From NCBI GenBank assembly GCA_945883625.1, contig CAMCXW010000025.1:1-32499 (forward strand): a stretch of 32,499 nt of DNA, given 5' to 3'. Source of the DNA: Spirosoma fluviale. Lineage in GTDB: Bacteria; Bacteroidota; Bacteroidia; Cytophagales; Spirosomataceae. Numbering within the stretch: the first letter of the stretch is position 1; each line of letters begins with the position of its first letter. A program made the translations under genes and the position numbers. Positions 8,584 to 15,170 of this stretch are shown in pieces. Under the pieces are notes generated by a model, which was given only the letters and a program-made list of their open reading frames with translations, searched no databases and was not told the origin of the DNA.

Positions 8584-8919
8584 TTATGCGATAAACTTAC
8601 CCGTTGCTTTGGAGTAACGTTGTAATTTACCTTTCTCATTCAACTTACGACCCGTGCGAACAGCCTTTCCATTCTCTACAACCATTAGGTTTGAGATGTG
8701 AATTGATCCCTCACGCTTTTCGATACCACCTTGTGGATTACTTGCTGAAGGTTTTACGTGTTTCGTTTGAAGGTTAGCACCTTCTACGATAGCACGCGAT
8801 TTTTCTGTGATTACTTCTTTGATGACGCCAGTTTTACCTTTAGCGTTACCAGCGATAACCATCACAGTATCACCCTTCTTGATGTGCAATTTTGTTTGCT
8901 TGATAATTTTCTTTTCCAT
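8584..8919 (-). CDS. rplX: 50S ribosomal protein L24
   Basis: Early 50S assembly initiator near the exit tunnel. The KOW motif is visible at about residues 15-40 (HIKKGDTVMVIAGNAKGKTG). The 111-residue start MEKKIIKQTKLHIKKGD was chosen over an in-frame ATG 36 bp upstream (8955), because the extension MTYWAANRKNHT is unlike the family and a 6-bp hairpin occupies that stretch. The longer form cannot be excluded. Confidence 0.95.
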   Translation of the reverse strand: MEKKIIKQTKLHIKKGDTVMVIAGNAKGKTGVIKEVITEKSRAIVEGANLQTKHVKPSASNPQGGIEKREGSIHISNLMVVENGKAVRTGRKLNEKGKLQRYSKATGKFIA

Positions 8920-8933
8920 TGTATGATTCTTTC

Positions 8934-8949
8934 TATTGGCTGCCCAATA
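8934..8949 (-). other. 6-bp tetraloop hairpin between rplN and rplX
   Basis: Perfect dyad TATTGG/CCAATA with a GCAG tetraloop, 14 nt before the preferred rplX start. It falls inside the alternative N-terminal extension of rplX and supports the downstream start. No terminator-like U-run is present. Confidence 0.4.
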
Positions 8950-8960
8950 TGTCATCTATC

Positions 8961-9329
8961 TTATAAAACTTCTGGGGCTAGGGAAACAATTTTCATAAAT
9001 CCTGCTTCACGTAACTCACGCGCAACTGGCCCGAAAATACGCGTTCCTCTTGGCTCATCATTTGCGTTCAATAACACAGCTGCGTTATCTTCGAAACGAA
9101 TATAAGTACCATCCTTACGACGAATTTCTTTTTTGGTGCGCACTACTACTGCGCGAGAAACCGTACCTTTTTTCATACTAGATGATGAAAGTGCTGATTT
9201 AACAGAAACGACAATTTTATCGCCTATCGAAGCATATCTTTTACCAGTACCGCCTAATACGCGAATCACTAAAACTTCTTTTGCTCCAGAATTATCCGCT
9301 ACACCCAATCTTGATTCCTGCTGTAACAT
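8961..9329 (-). CDS. rplN: 50S ribosomal protein L14
   Basis: Forms intersubunit bridges B5/B8 with 16S rRNA and binds the silencing factor RsfS. The 122 residues begin [20 protein letters not shown] and hold the family signature [20 protein letters not shown] followed by [20 protein letters not shown]. The end [16 protein letters not shown] is typical. Length equals the family standard. Confidence 0.98.
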   Translation of the reverse strand: MLQQESRLGVADNSGAKEVLVIRVLGGTGKRYASIGDKIVVSVKSALSSSSMKKGTVSRAVVVRTKKEIRRKDGTYIRFEDNAAVLLNANDEPRGTRIFGPVARELREAGFMKIVSLAPEVL

Positions 9330-9371
9330 TATCTTTGATCTTTAAAATTAAAATTTGATTAACAAGTAGTC

Positions 9372-9629
9372 TTATTTCGCTTTTGCGATAATTTCAACTA
9401 ATCTCCAACGCTTATTTTTAGAAAGAGGACGCGTTTCCATCACTTTCACTGTATCACCAATACCACAATCGTTATTTTCATCATGTGCCATCAATTTTGT
9501 AGTCTTCTGTACGAATTTTCCGTACAATGGGTGTTTTACCTTACGGTCAACAGTTAACGTGATTGATTTATCCATCTTGTCACTAACTACTTTCCCAATC
9601 CTTACCTTTCTTAGATTTCTCTGTTCCAT
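9372..9629 (-). CDS. rpsQ: 30S ribosomal protein S17
   Basis: OB-fold primary binder of the 16S 5' domain. The chosen start gives 85 residues beginning [20 protein letters not shown]. An upstream in-frame ATG (9662) would add [11 protein letters not shown], which is not family-like and lies within a 7-bp hairpin. The core [20 protein letters not shown] and the S17 signature [20 protein letters not shown] are clear. Confidence 0.97.
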   Translation of the reverse strand: MEQRNLRKVRIGKVVSDKMDKSITLTVDRKVKHPLYGKFVQKTTKLMAHDENNDCGIGDTVKVMETRPLSKNKRWRLVEIIAKAK

Positions 9630-9656
9630 CGTTGGTTTGTTACTTGTTAAACAATT

Positions 9657-9683
9657 GACCATGAGCTGTATTTTGACACGGTC
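9657..9683 (-). other. 7-bp hairpin between rpmC and rpsQ
   Basis: On the transcribed strand GACCGTG pairs with CATGGTC (7 bp, one G-U) around a 13-nt loop. It ends 27 nt before the preferred rpsQ start and overlaps the alternative upstream ATG. This stem is longer than expected by chance in a 74-bp gap. Its role is unknown. Confidence 0.4.
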
Positions 9684-9703
9684 TATTAAAAAATTAATTA
9701 ATC

Positions 9704-9895
9704 TTAAGCGTTAATTGCTTTCGTTAGAGCAGTCTCTAATTTGGCAATCAATTTCCGGTTTTCACGAATACGCATTGGGTTCTCGATCGGTGAAATAGCG
9801 TGAGCTAATTTCAAACGAGTCAAGTTCTCTTGCTCTGCCGTAATGGCTTTTTTTAATTCGTCTACTCCTAATTTGTTTATTTCTGCGTTTTTCAT
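9704..9895 (-). CDS. rpmC: 50S ribosomal protein L29
   Basis: Small helical protein at the tunnel exit near L23, forming part of the docking surface for signal recognition particle and trigger factor. The 63 residues begin [20 protein letters not shown] and contain the usual [20 protein letters not shown] segment, then a helix ending [15 protein letters not shown]. Order between rplP and rpsQ is standard. Confidence 0.96.
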   Translation of the reverse strand: MKNAEINKLGVDELKKAITAEQENLTRLKLAHAISPIENPMRIRENRKLIAKLETALTKAINA

Positions 9896-9913
9896 AACAA
9901 TGCTATTTGGATG

Positions 9914-9933
9914 TTTAAACCTCCAGGTTTAAA
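9914..9933 (-). other. 8-bp tetraloop hairpin between rplP and rpmC
   Basis: Perfect dyad TTTAAACC/GGTTTAAA with a TGGA loop, filling most of the 40-bp gap: it starts 3 nt after the rplP stop and ends 18 nt before the rpmC ATG. It is the strongest intercistronic stem of the operon. There is no U-run, so termination is unlikely; processing or protection of mRNA ends is possible. Confidence 0.5.
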
Positions 9934-9935
9934 AC

Positions 9936-10355
9936 CTATTCTGAATAATCTCTACGTACAACAAATTTCGTACGCATCGGCAATTTTTGTGCAGCTAAAC
10001 GTAACGCTTCCTGCGCTAACGCCAACGGTACACCCGCCGATTCAAACAAAATAGTTCCTGGACGAACGTTCGCTACCCAATACTCAGGAGCTCCCTTTCC
10101 TTTACCCATACGAACCTCTGCAGGTTTTTTTGTAATCACTTTATCTGGGAAAATTCGAATCCAAACCTGGCCCTCACGCTTCATAGCACGAGTTACCGAA
10201 ATACGAGCTGCTTCAATTTGACGTGCAGTAATACGTCCCGGCTCTAATGATTTAATAGCGAATGATCCAAAATCAATTTCGTGACCACGGGTAGCAACAC
10301 CTCTTACACGGCCTTTCTGTGACTTACGAAATTTCGTTCTTTTTGGTTGTAACAT
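9936..10355 (-). CDS. rplP: 50S ribosomal protein L16
   Basis: Organises the A-site tRNA elbow region and is needed for peptidyl transferase centre maturation. The 139 residues begin [20 protein letters not shown] and hold both L16 signatures: the arginine-rich [20 protein letters not shown] and [20 protein letters not shown]. The end [16 protein letters not shown] is typical. The lengths of its neighbours and the order are standard. Confidence 0.98.
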   Translation of the reverse strand: MLQPKRTKFRKSQKGRVRGVATRGHEIDFGSFAIKSLEPGRITARQIEAARISVTRAMKREGQVWIRIFPDKVITKKPAEVRMGKGKGAPEYWVANVRPGTILFESAGVPLALAQEALRLAAQKLPMRTKFVVRRDYSE

Positions 10356-10399
10356 CTTCTTAAAAGTCTAATATCTATTTCTAAATTAATTTTAGGCAA

Positions 10400-11215
10400 T
10401 TAGCGTTTCCCGCCACGACCACGGTTAGCCGCTCCTGGACCACCTGCTTTGTTACGATCTCCACCTTGATCACCATCTGGACGACGTCCGCGACCACCAC
10501 GGTCACCTGGACGACCACCACGGTCACCTGGGCGAGAATCTGCTGCCGTAGACTGTAAGCCCATGTTCGCGTTTGGCGACAAATCTGGCTTACCGAAAAC
10601 CTCACCACGGAAAACCCATACCTTGATACCGATTTTTCCGTAAACAGTTAACGCTTCTGAGATCGCATAGTCAACATCCGCACGAAGCGTATGAAGAGGA
10701 ATACGTCCCTCCTTATATCCCTCAGAACGTGCCATTTCAGCACCCCCTAAACGACCTGATAATTTCAATTTAATTCCTTGAGCTCCTACACGCATCGCTG
10801 ATGCGATAGCCTGCTTCATGGCACGACGGAAAGAAATACGAGCTTGTAACTGTTGAGCAATTGCCTCACCGATCAACTTGGCATCGATTTCTGGACGCTT
10901 AATCTCAAAAATGTTAATTTGAACATCCTTGCCTGTGATTGCTTTTAACTCTTCTTTTACTTTGTCTACTTCAGCACCTTGCTTACCGATAACCACACCA
11001 GCACGAGCTGTATTGATTGTCAACGTAATGCGCTTTAAAGTACGCTCAATAATAACTTTTGAGATAGATCCTTTTGGAATACGAGCGGCAACGTACTTTC
11101 TGATTTTCTCGTCTTCGACAAGCTTATCAGCGAAAGTCTTTCCTCCGTACCAATTAGAATCCCAACCTCTCACGATACCTAATCTTAATCCAATAGGGTT
11201 AATTTTTTGTCCCAT
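10400..11215 (-). CDS. rpsC: 30S ribosomal protein S3 with Gly/Arg-rich C-terminal tail
   Basis: Head protein lining the mRNA entry channel, with helicase-like function alongside S4 and S5. The KH domain has the GxxG loop at residues 77-80 ([10 protein letters not shown]). The C-terminal domain includes [20 protein letters not shown] and ends its conserved part near [12 protein letters not shown] (residue 210). The tail from about residue 226 to 271 is low complexity, with two tandem PGDRGGR units and an [13 protein letters not shown] stretch, so the protein is about 40 residues longer than the E. coli form. Tails of this kind occur in some S3 proteins. Confidence 0.97.
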   Translation of the reverse strand: MGQKINPIGLRLGIVRGWDSNWYGGKTFADKLVEDEKIRKYVAARIPKGSISKVIIERTLKRITLTINTARAGVVIGKQGAEVDKVKEELKAITGKDVQINIFEIKRPEIDAKLIGEAIAQQLQARISFRRAMKQAIASAMRVGAQGIKLKLSGRLGGAEMARSEGYKEGRIPLHTLRADVDYAISEALTVYGKIGIKVWVFRGEVFGKPDLSPNANMGLQSTAADSRPGDRGGRPGDRGGRGRRPDGDQGGDRNKAGGPGAANRGRGGKR

Positions 11216-11238
11216 TTCTTGTTTTATCTAATAGTCTA

Positions 11239-11619
11239 TTATTCTGCTGTAGTTTCTGCCAAAATAGGTGCTTCCGAAGATGCAACTACAATGGTAATGT
11301 GATTCGAACGCTTCAAGATGCGGTGACCTCTTCCTTGCGGAGCAGGACGTAAACGCTTGATTGAAGATCCTCCATCAACGAATATAGTTTTGATGAATAA
11401 ATCTGACTCCTCAATTTTAGCATCCACATGCTTGTTTTGCCAGTTAGAAACGGCTGAGAGCAATAATTTCTCGATAGCCTGCGCACCAACCTTGGGCTCA
11501 AATTTTAAGATACCCAACGCTTTGGATACTTTCTGTCCACGAACCATGTCTGCGACAATACGCATCTTTTGAGGCGACGTAGGAACATTTCTTAATTTAG
11601 CAATTGCTTCCATTTTCAA
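11239..11619 (-). CDS. rplV: 50S ribosomal protein L22
   Basis: Its extended hairpin lines the exit tunnel constriction with L4 and is a site of macrolide resistance mutations. The 126 residues begin MKMEAIAKLRNVPTSPQKMR; Met3 is an alternative start 6 bp downstream. The signature region KRLRPAPQGRGHRILKRSNH forms the tunnel loop, followed by ITIVVA. The acidic/alanine tail APILAETTAE is a few residues longer than in E. coli. Confidence 0.98.
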   Translation of the reverse strand: MKMEAIAKLRNVPTSPQKMRIVADMVRGQKVSKALGILKFEPKVGAQAIEKLLLSAVSNWQNKHVDAKIEESDLFIKTIFVDGGSSIKRLRPAPQGRGHRILKRSNHITIVVASSEAPILAETTAE

Positions 11620-11629
11620 TATTGATTAC

Positions 11630-11645
11630 AAGACCTGACGGCCTT
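11630..11645 (-). other. 6-bp tetraloop hairpin between rpsS and rplV
   Basis: On the transcribed strand AAGGCC pairs with GGTCTT (one G-U) around a GTCA loop, starting just after the rpsS stop region and ending 10 nt before the rplV start. Its proximity to the start codon could affect ribosome access. Not followed by a U-run. Confidence 0.4.
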
Positions 11646-11649
11646 TTTA

Positions 11650-11928
11650 TTATCTTTTACCTTTGTCTTTTTTCGCAATGTGACCACGGAAATTACGCGT
11701 TGGTGAAAACTCACCCAACTTGTGACCAACCATGTTCTCAGTTACATAAACCGGAATAAATTTATTCCCATTGTGAACCGCGAATGTGTGACCAACGAAA
11801 TCCGGAGAAATCATTGAACGTCTTGACCAAGTTTTGATTACTGACTTCTTGCCAGAATCATTCATAACTTGAACCTTGTTATCAAGGCGGTAATCAATGT
11901 AAGGACCTTTTTTTAGTGAACGTGCCAT
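11650..11928 (-). CDS. rpsS: 30S ribosomal protein S19
   Basis: Head protein that pairs with S13 and contacts the A-site finger. The 92 residues begin [20 protein letters not shown], and the family signature [20 protein letters not shown] lies near the end, with [20 protein letters not shown] in the middle. Only three bases separate it from rplB, suggesting translational coupling. Confidence 0.98.
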   Translation of the reverse strand: MARSLKKGPYIDYRLDNKVQVMNDSGKKSVIKTWSRRSMISPDFVGHTFAVHNGNKFIPVYVTENMVGHKLGEFSPTRNFRGHIAKKDKGKR

Positions 11929-11931
11929 CTA

Positions 11932-12759
11932 CTATTTTTTTCTTCTACTGATGATAAGACGATTAGTGTGTTTTTTTGGATTACGAGTTTTCTTACCCTT
12001 AGCCAATAAACCGGTACGAGAACGAGGGTGACCTCCTGATGAACGACCCTCACCACCACCCATCGGGTGATCAACTGGGTTCATTACAACACCACGAACA
12101 CGTGGGCGACGACCTAACCAACGATGACGACCTGCTTTACCTAGGTTAACGTTCATGTGATCCGAGTTAGATACTGTTCCAATTGTCGCAAGACAACGAG
12201 CCAATACCATACGCATCTCACCTGAAGGCAACTTCAATGTTGCATATTTTCCATCACGCGCTAACAACTGAGCGTACGTACCAGCCGAACGAACCATTTC
12301 AGCTCCTTTACCTGGTTGCAACTCAATCGCATGAACTAATGTACCCAAAGGGATATTTGCCAAAGGCAATGTGTTACCTACTTCCGGAGCCACTGACTCA
12401 CCCGAGATAACTGTTTGGCCTACTTGAATTCCTGCAGGAGCTAAGATATACGTCTTAACACCATCTGTATATTCGATCAAAGCGATACGTGACGTACGGT
12501 TTGGATCATACTCAACTGTCAAAACAGTTGCAGGTACATCAAACTTTTGACGCGCAAAATCAATCACACGGTAACGACGCTTGTGACCACCACCGATATA
12601 ACGCATCGAGCGACGACCATCTGCATTACGTCCACCGGTACGCTTGATAGGCTCCAAAAGGGGCTTATACGGCTTGTCCGTAGTAATCTCCTCGAACGTC
12701 GGCGCAATGCGATGACGCTGTCCTGGAGTAGTTGGTTTAATTTTTTTAATTGCTGCCAT
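11932..12759 (-). CDS. rplB: 50S ribosomal protein L2
   Basis: Needed for subunit association and peptidyl transferase centre architecture. The 275 residues match the family length. The conserved segment [20 protein letters not shown] includes the histidine near the peptidyl transferase centre. The RNA-binding N-terminal region has [26 protein letters not shown], and the protein ends [15 protein letters not shown]. It follows rplW by 45 bp, a gap with a weak GGG/CCC dyad. Confidence 0.98.
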   Translation of the reverse strand: MAAIKKIKPTTPGQRHRIAPTFEEITTDKPYKPLLEPIKRTGGRNADGRRSMRYIGGGHKRRYRVIDFARQKFDVPATVLTVEYDPNRTSRIALIEYTDGVKTYILAPAGIQVGQTVISGESVAPEVGNTLPLANIPLGTLVHAIELQPGKGAEMVRSAGTYAQLLARDGKYATLKLPSGEMRMVLARCLATIGTVSNSDHMNVNLGKAGRHRWLGRRPRVRGVVMNPVDHPMGGGEGRSSGGHPRSRTGLLAKGKKTRNPKKHTNRLIISRRKK

Positions 12760-12804
12760 TTAATTAGTTCAATTTATCGGGATGAACCCCCTTACTTATT
12801 TTTA

Positions 12805-13092
12805 TTAAATTCCTTGGTAGAAGTCAATTACTTCTCCTGCTGCTACTGTAACGATCGCCTTCTTAATAGTAGACGTCCGCCCTGAGGTAACTTTACTACG
12901 TGTACTCTTGGATTTAACTTTTCCAATTTGACGCATCGTTTGTACATCTTGTACATCGACACCGTACATTTTCTTAACCTCCTTGGCAATTTCAATCTTG
13001 TTCGCAGTCAATTCAACCACAAACACGTATTTGCCTTTCTCTTGCATGGCTTGCGACTTTTCAGTCAAGGCCGGACGTTTAATAATGCCCAT
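12805..13092 (-). CDS. rplW: 50S ribosomal protein L23
   Basis: Tunnel-exit protein that docks trigger factor and SRP. The 95 residues begin MGIIKRPALTEKSQAMQEKG and show NKIEIAKEVKKMYGVDVQDV and MRQIGKVKSKSTRSKVTSGR, a normal L23 fold with its basic loop. It lies between rplD and rplB in the usual order. Confidence 0.97.
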   Translation of the reverse strand: MGIIKRPALTEKSQAMQEKGKYVFVVELTANKIEIAKEVKKMYGVDVQDVQTMRQIGKVKSKSTRSKVTSGRTSTIKKAIVTVAAGEVIDFYQGI

Positions 13093-13110
13093 TGTTTATT
13101 TCGTTTAAAC

Positions 13111-13124
13111 AGAACCGAAGTCCC
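13111..13124 (-). other. TTCG-tetraloop hairpin between rplD and rplW
   Basis: The transcribed strand has GGGAC-TTCG-GTTCT: a 5-bp stem, with G-U pairs, closed by C-G on a UUCG loop, a very stable tetraloop class. It lies 18 nt before the rplW start. Function is unknown; it is a member of the recurring intergenic hairpin set. Confidence 0.4.
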
Positions 13125-13129
13125 GCAAA

Positions 13130-13759
13130 TTATTTACTAAATGTTGACTCAATTTTCTGGATCGCATCCACCGTAATTAACAATTTCGATGCGTTAACCA
13201 GATCATATGTATTCACATCAGCCGCGTTTGAAACTTTAGCCTTTGGAACATTACGACCAGACAATACTACATTCTTGTCCACGTCATTCATGATCAATAA
13301 TGATTTTGTATTATCCAAAGAAAGAGCTTTCAACATAGCTAAGTATGCCTTGGTTTTTGGTGCATCAAATGCAATTGTATCCAAAATCGCGATATCACCT
13401 GACTGAGCCTTCGCTGCTAACGCAGATTGACGTGCCAATGACTTCACTTTCTTATTCAATTTAAAATGGTAATCACGAGGACGTGGACCGAAGATACGAC
13501 CACCACCTTTCATCAATGGAGATTTCATCGAACCCGCACGCGCACCACCCGTACCTTTTTGTTTCTTAATCTTACGCGTCGAACGCGAAACCTCTGCACG
13601 CTCCTTAGCTTTGTGAGTTCCTTGACGTTGGTTAGCTAAATACTGCTTCACATCTAAGTAAACCACATGCTCGTTTGGAACAATTCCAAAGACCTCATCA
13701 GAAAGGGTTACTTTCTTTCCGGTATCTTTTCCTGCGATGTTATATACTGATAATTCCAT
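13130..13759 (-). CDS. rplD: 50S ribosomal protein L4
   Basis: Tunnel protein; in E. coli it also represses its own S10 operon at transcription and translation. The 209 residues begin MELSVYNIAGKDTGKKVTLS. The extended tunnel loop is KKQKGTGGARAGSMKSPLMK, followed by GGGRIFGPRPRDYHFKLNKK. The C-terminal half, with LDNTKSLLIMNDVDKNVVLS, forms the globular domain. An L4-type attenuator would be expected in the rplC leader, which is structured here. Confidence 0.98.
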   Translation of the reverse strand: MELSVYNIAGKDTGKKVTLSDEVFGIVPNEHVVYLDVKQYLANQRQGTHKAKERAEVSRSTRKIKKQKGTGGARAGSMKSPLMKGGGRIFGPRPRDYHFKLNKKVKSLARQSALAAKAQSGDIAILDTIAFDAPKTKAYLAMLKALSLDNTKSLLIMNDVDKNVVLSGRNVPKAKVSNAADVNTYDLVNASKLLITVDAIQKIESTFSK

Positions 13760-13791
13760 ACTTCAGAATGTCTATAGGCTATGCCCGAATT

Positions 13792-14409
13792 TTAATTTTC
13801 AATGATTACGTATGAGTTCTTAGCTCCAGGAACTGACCCAGAAACAACTAATAAGTTCTTATCTGAATACACTTTCAAAACTTGTAAGTTTTGAACCTTT
13901 ACACGATTACCTCCTGTACGACCCGCCATACGCAAACCTTTGAATACACGAGATGGGAATGAACAAGCTCCAATAGAACCTGGGTGACGACCACGATTAT
14001 GCTGACCGTGAGTTTGACCACCCACACCGGCAAATCCGTGACGCTTTACAACCCCTTGGAAACCTTTACCCTTTGAAGTACCTACAACGTCTACGTAAGT
14101 ATCCACTTCTAACATATCAACAGTTAAAACATCCCCTAATGCTAAAGGCTGCTCAAACGTGCGAAATTCAACAAGTTTCTTCTTTGGAGTTGTGTTTGCT
14201 TTTTTGAAGTGACCCAACAATGATTTTGTTGTGTGCTTATCCTTCTTCTCACCATAACCGATTTGAACGGCGTTATAGCCTTCTTTCTCAACGGTCTTCA
14301 CCTGCGTAACCACGCAAGGTCCGGCTTCAATCAGCGTACATGCAACGGATCTACCGTCTTCCATGTATAGGCTGGTCATTCCGATTTTTTTACCAATAAT
14401 TCCAGACAT
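13792..14409 (-). CDS. rplC: 50S ribosomal protein L3 (first gene of the operon here)
   Basis: One of the two proteins that initiate 50S assembly; its loop reaches the peptidyl transferase centre. The 205 residues begin [20 protein letters not shown]. The signature [35 protein letters not shown] contains the glutamine methylated in E. coli. The gene is preceded by a leader of about 350 nt rather than by rpsJ, which is the usual first gene of this operon. Confidence 0.98.
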   Translation of the reverse strand: MSGIIGKKIGMTSLYMEDGRSVACTLIEAGPCVVTQVKTVEKEGYNAVQIGYGEKKDKHTTKSLLGHFKKANTTPKKKLVEFRTFEQPLALGDVLTVDMLEVDTYVDVVGTSKGKGFQGVVKRHGFAGVGGQTHGQHNRGRHPGSIGACSFPSRVFKGLRMAGRTGGNRVKVQNLQVLKVYSDKNLLVVSGSVPGAKNSYVIIEN

Positions 14410-14436
14410 AGTATTCTTTTATAATTAAAAAATATG

Positions 14437-14465
14437 CTTACAAGGCTATCTAGGCTTGTTGTAAG
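14437..14465 (-). terminator. Attenuator-like hairpin just before rplC (tentative)
   Basis: On the transcribed strand CTTACAA and TTGTAAG form a perfect 7-bp stem around a 15-nt loop. Four nt later comes a run of six Ts. It ends 27 nt before the rplC start. The stem is AT-rich, so as an intrinsic terminator it would be weak. That would suit a conditional attenuator, but this is inference. Confidence 0.3.
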
Positions 14466-14478
14466 ACTTTTATTCAAA

Positions 14479-14494
14479 ATCGTTTCGCAACGAT
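14479..14494 (-). promoter_or_regulatory. GCGA-tetraloop hairpin in the rplC leader
   Basis: Perfect 6-bp dyad ATCGTT/AACGAT closed by GCGA on the transcribed strand, a GNRA tetraloop. Four Ts follow. It is one of several stems in the leader between the promoter and rplC and a candidate r-protein or ribosome contact site. Confidence 0.45.
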
Positions 14495-14536
14495 CTAAGA
14501 ATCACATTAAATAAAAAGCAGAATTGGTAAAAGGCG

Positions 14537-14578
14537 ACAAGATGACACCACTGTGGATAACAGTGAGAAACACCTTGT
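14537..14578 (-). promoter_or_regulatory. Two-helix stem-loop in the rplC leader
   Basis: On the transcribed strand an outer 8-bp helix (ACAAGGTG with CATCTTGT, one G-U) encloses an internal loop (TTTCT against GTGT) and an inner perfect 6-bp helix (CACTGT with ACAGTG) with a 5-nt loop. Fourteen pairs in 42 nt is far beyond chance, so this is probably a structured RNA element. It is a candidate autoregulatory binding site for an operon-encoded protein such as L4 or L3; the ligand is not identifiable from sequence. Confidence 0.55.
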
Positions 14579-14764
14579 GTAGCTTAATATTTAATTCATG
14601 GGCTGGGCATTCAGCGATCATAAATCAATACCAGTTCTAACACAAAAATCGAGCTTATCTCAATTTTAGACCTGTTTCGACACGTATTTCTATGTTTTGA
14701 ATAAATTCGAGAAGTTCTGCCAACCTCTTTCGGAATTGAAAACTACGTTTGTCGAACGGGAGTG

Positions 14765-14794
14765 CAAAGGTACAGAAAAAAATAACACGTGCAA
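14765..14794 (-). promoter_or_regulatory. Bacteroidota-type promoter of the ribosomal superoperon
   Basis: Reading the minus strand, a -33 element TTG (14792-14794) is followed after exactly 19 nt by TACCTTTG (14765-14772), matching the Bacteroidota consensus TTG-N19-TAnnTTTG read by the primary sigma factor. This would start transcription near 14760 and give a leader of about 350 nt before rplC. An A/T-rich tract lies between the boxes. It is the best promoter match seen in the window. Confidence 0.75.
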
Positions 14795-14837
14795 TAGGTT
14801 GGGTAAAAATATTTTGAAAGTCAAGGAATTAGGGTAA

Positions 14838-14886
14838 AGTCGCTAGTCGTCAGTCGCTAGTCATCAGTCCGAAGTCCGGAGTCCGA
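14838..14886 (+). repeat. Tandem heptads AGTCNNN, seven copies
   Basis: Seven consecutive 7-bp units, each starting AGTC, in perfect register: GCT, GTC, GCT, ATC, CGA, CGG and CGA in the variable positions. The block lies just upstream of the rplC promoter and ends in AGGAAAA. After a 44-bp AT-rich spacer a longer block of the same type runs on the other strand. The two blocks are complementary in part and could pair. Confidence 0.8.
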
Positions 14887-14930
14887 AGGAAAAATAAAGA
14901 CAATGTTTATTTACTTCCAATCTATAAGCA

Positions 14931-15043
14931 AGTGACTGACCACTTTTCCCTCCGGACTGCGGACTGACCACTGACTACCGACCACTTTCCCCTCCGGACT
15001 CATCCCCTCCGGACTGACTACTGACCACTGACTACTAACTACT
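14931..15043 (-). repeat. Tandem heptads on the opposite strand, sixteen copies
   Basis: Sixteen consecutive units keep a 7-bp period on the minus strand, with one 8-bp exception at 15001-15008. Thirteen begin AGT or GGT (for example AGTGGTC, AGTAGTC, AGTCCGG) and three begin AGG with a purine run (AGGGAAA, AGGGGAA, AGGGGATG). Only the period and first three bases are constant, so it is neither a simple microsatellite nor a CRISPR array. AGTCCGG-AGGG pairs recur three times, suggesting higher-order units. Confidence 0.8.
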
Positions 15044-15104
15044 GCACCCTCCCCTAAAATTGCATTTTTCTCATTTTCATGCCTTAAAATTGAACTTATT
15101 TTAG

Positions 15105-15112
15105 TATTTTTG
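15105..15112 (+). promoter_or_regulatory. Possible fba promoter -7 box
   Basis: TATTTTTG fits TAnnTTTG and lies 58 bp before the fba ATG. No TTG is found at the expected 19-21 nt upstream spacing, so the match is partial. Position and lack of a better candidate favour it. Confidence 0.35.
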
Positions 15113-15170
15113 ATCCTTACTTGCTGAAAATCAGGTAGTTTATATTTATTTCCAAAGAAAAAAAATCATT

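Larger units (their letters stand above)
14410..15170. other. 761-bp divergent intergenic region between rplC and fba
   Basis: It contains no convincing protein gene. From left to right it holds the rplC leader with its hairpins (to about 14760), the rplC promoter (14765-14794), two opposed heptad repeat blocks (14838-15043) and the fba upstream region with a possible promoter (15105-15112). A 39-codon open frame in the leader (14502-14621) is probably fortuitous. Confidence 0.8.

Noticed and set aside
10381-10608. Val-rich 75-codon frame overlapping rpsC
   Set aside because: It is an alternate-frame reading of the Gly/Arg-rich S3 tail; low complexity and no family resemblance.
14437-14465. 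Hairpin before rplC as a full intrinsic terminator
   Set aside because: The stem is short and AT-rich and lies upstream of essential genes, so only a weak or conditional role is credible.
14838-15043. Repeat array as a possible CRISPR
   Set aside because: The period is 7 bp with no conserved 25-40-bp repeat and no unique spacers, and no cas genes are present.
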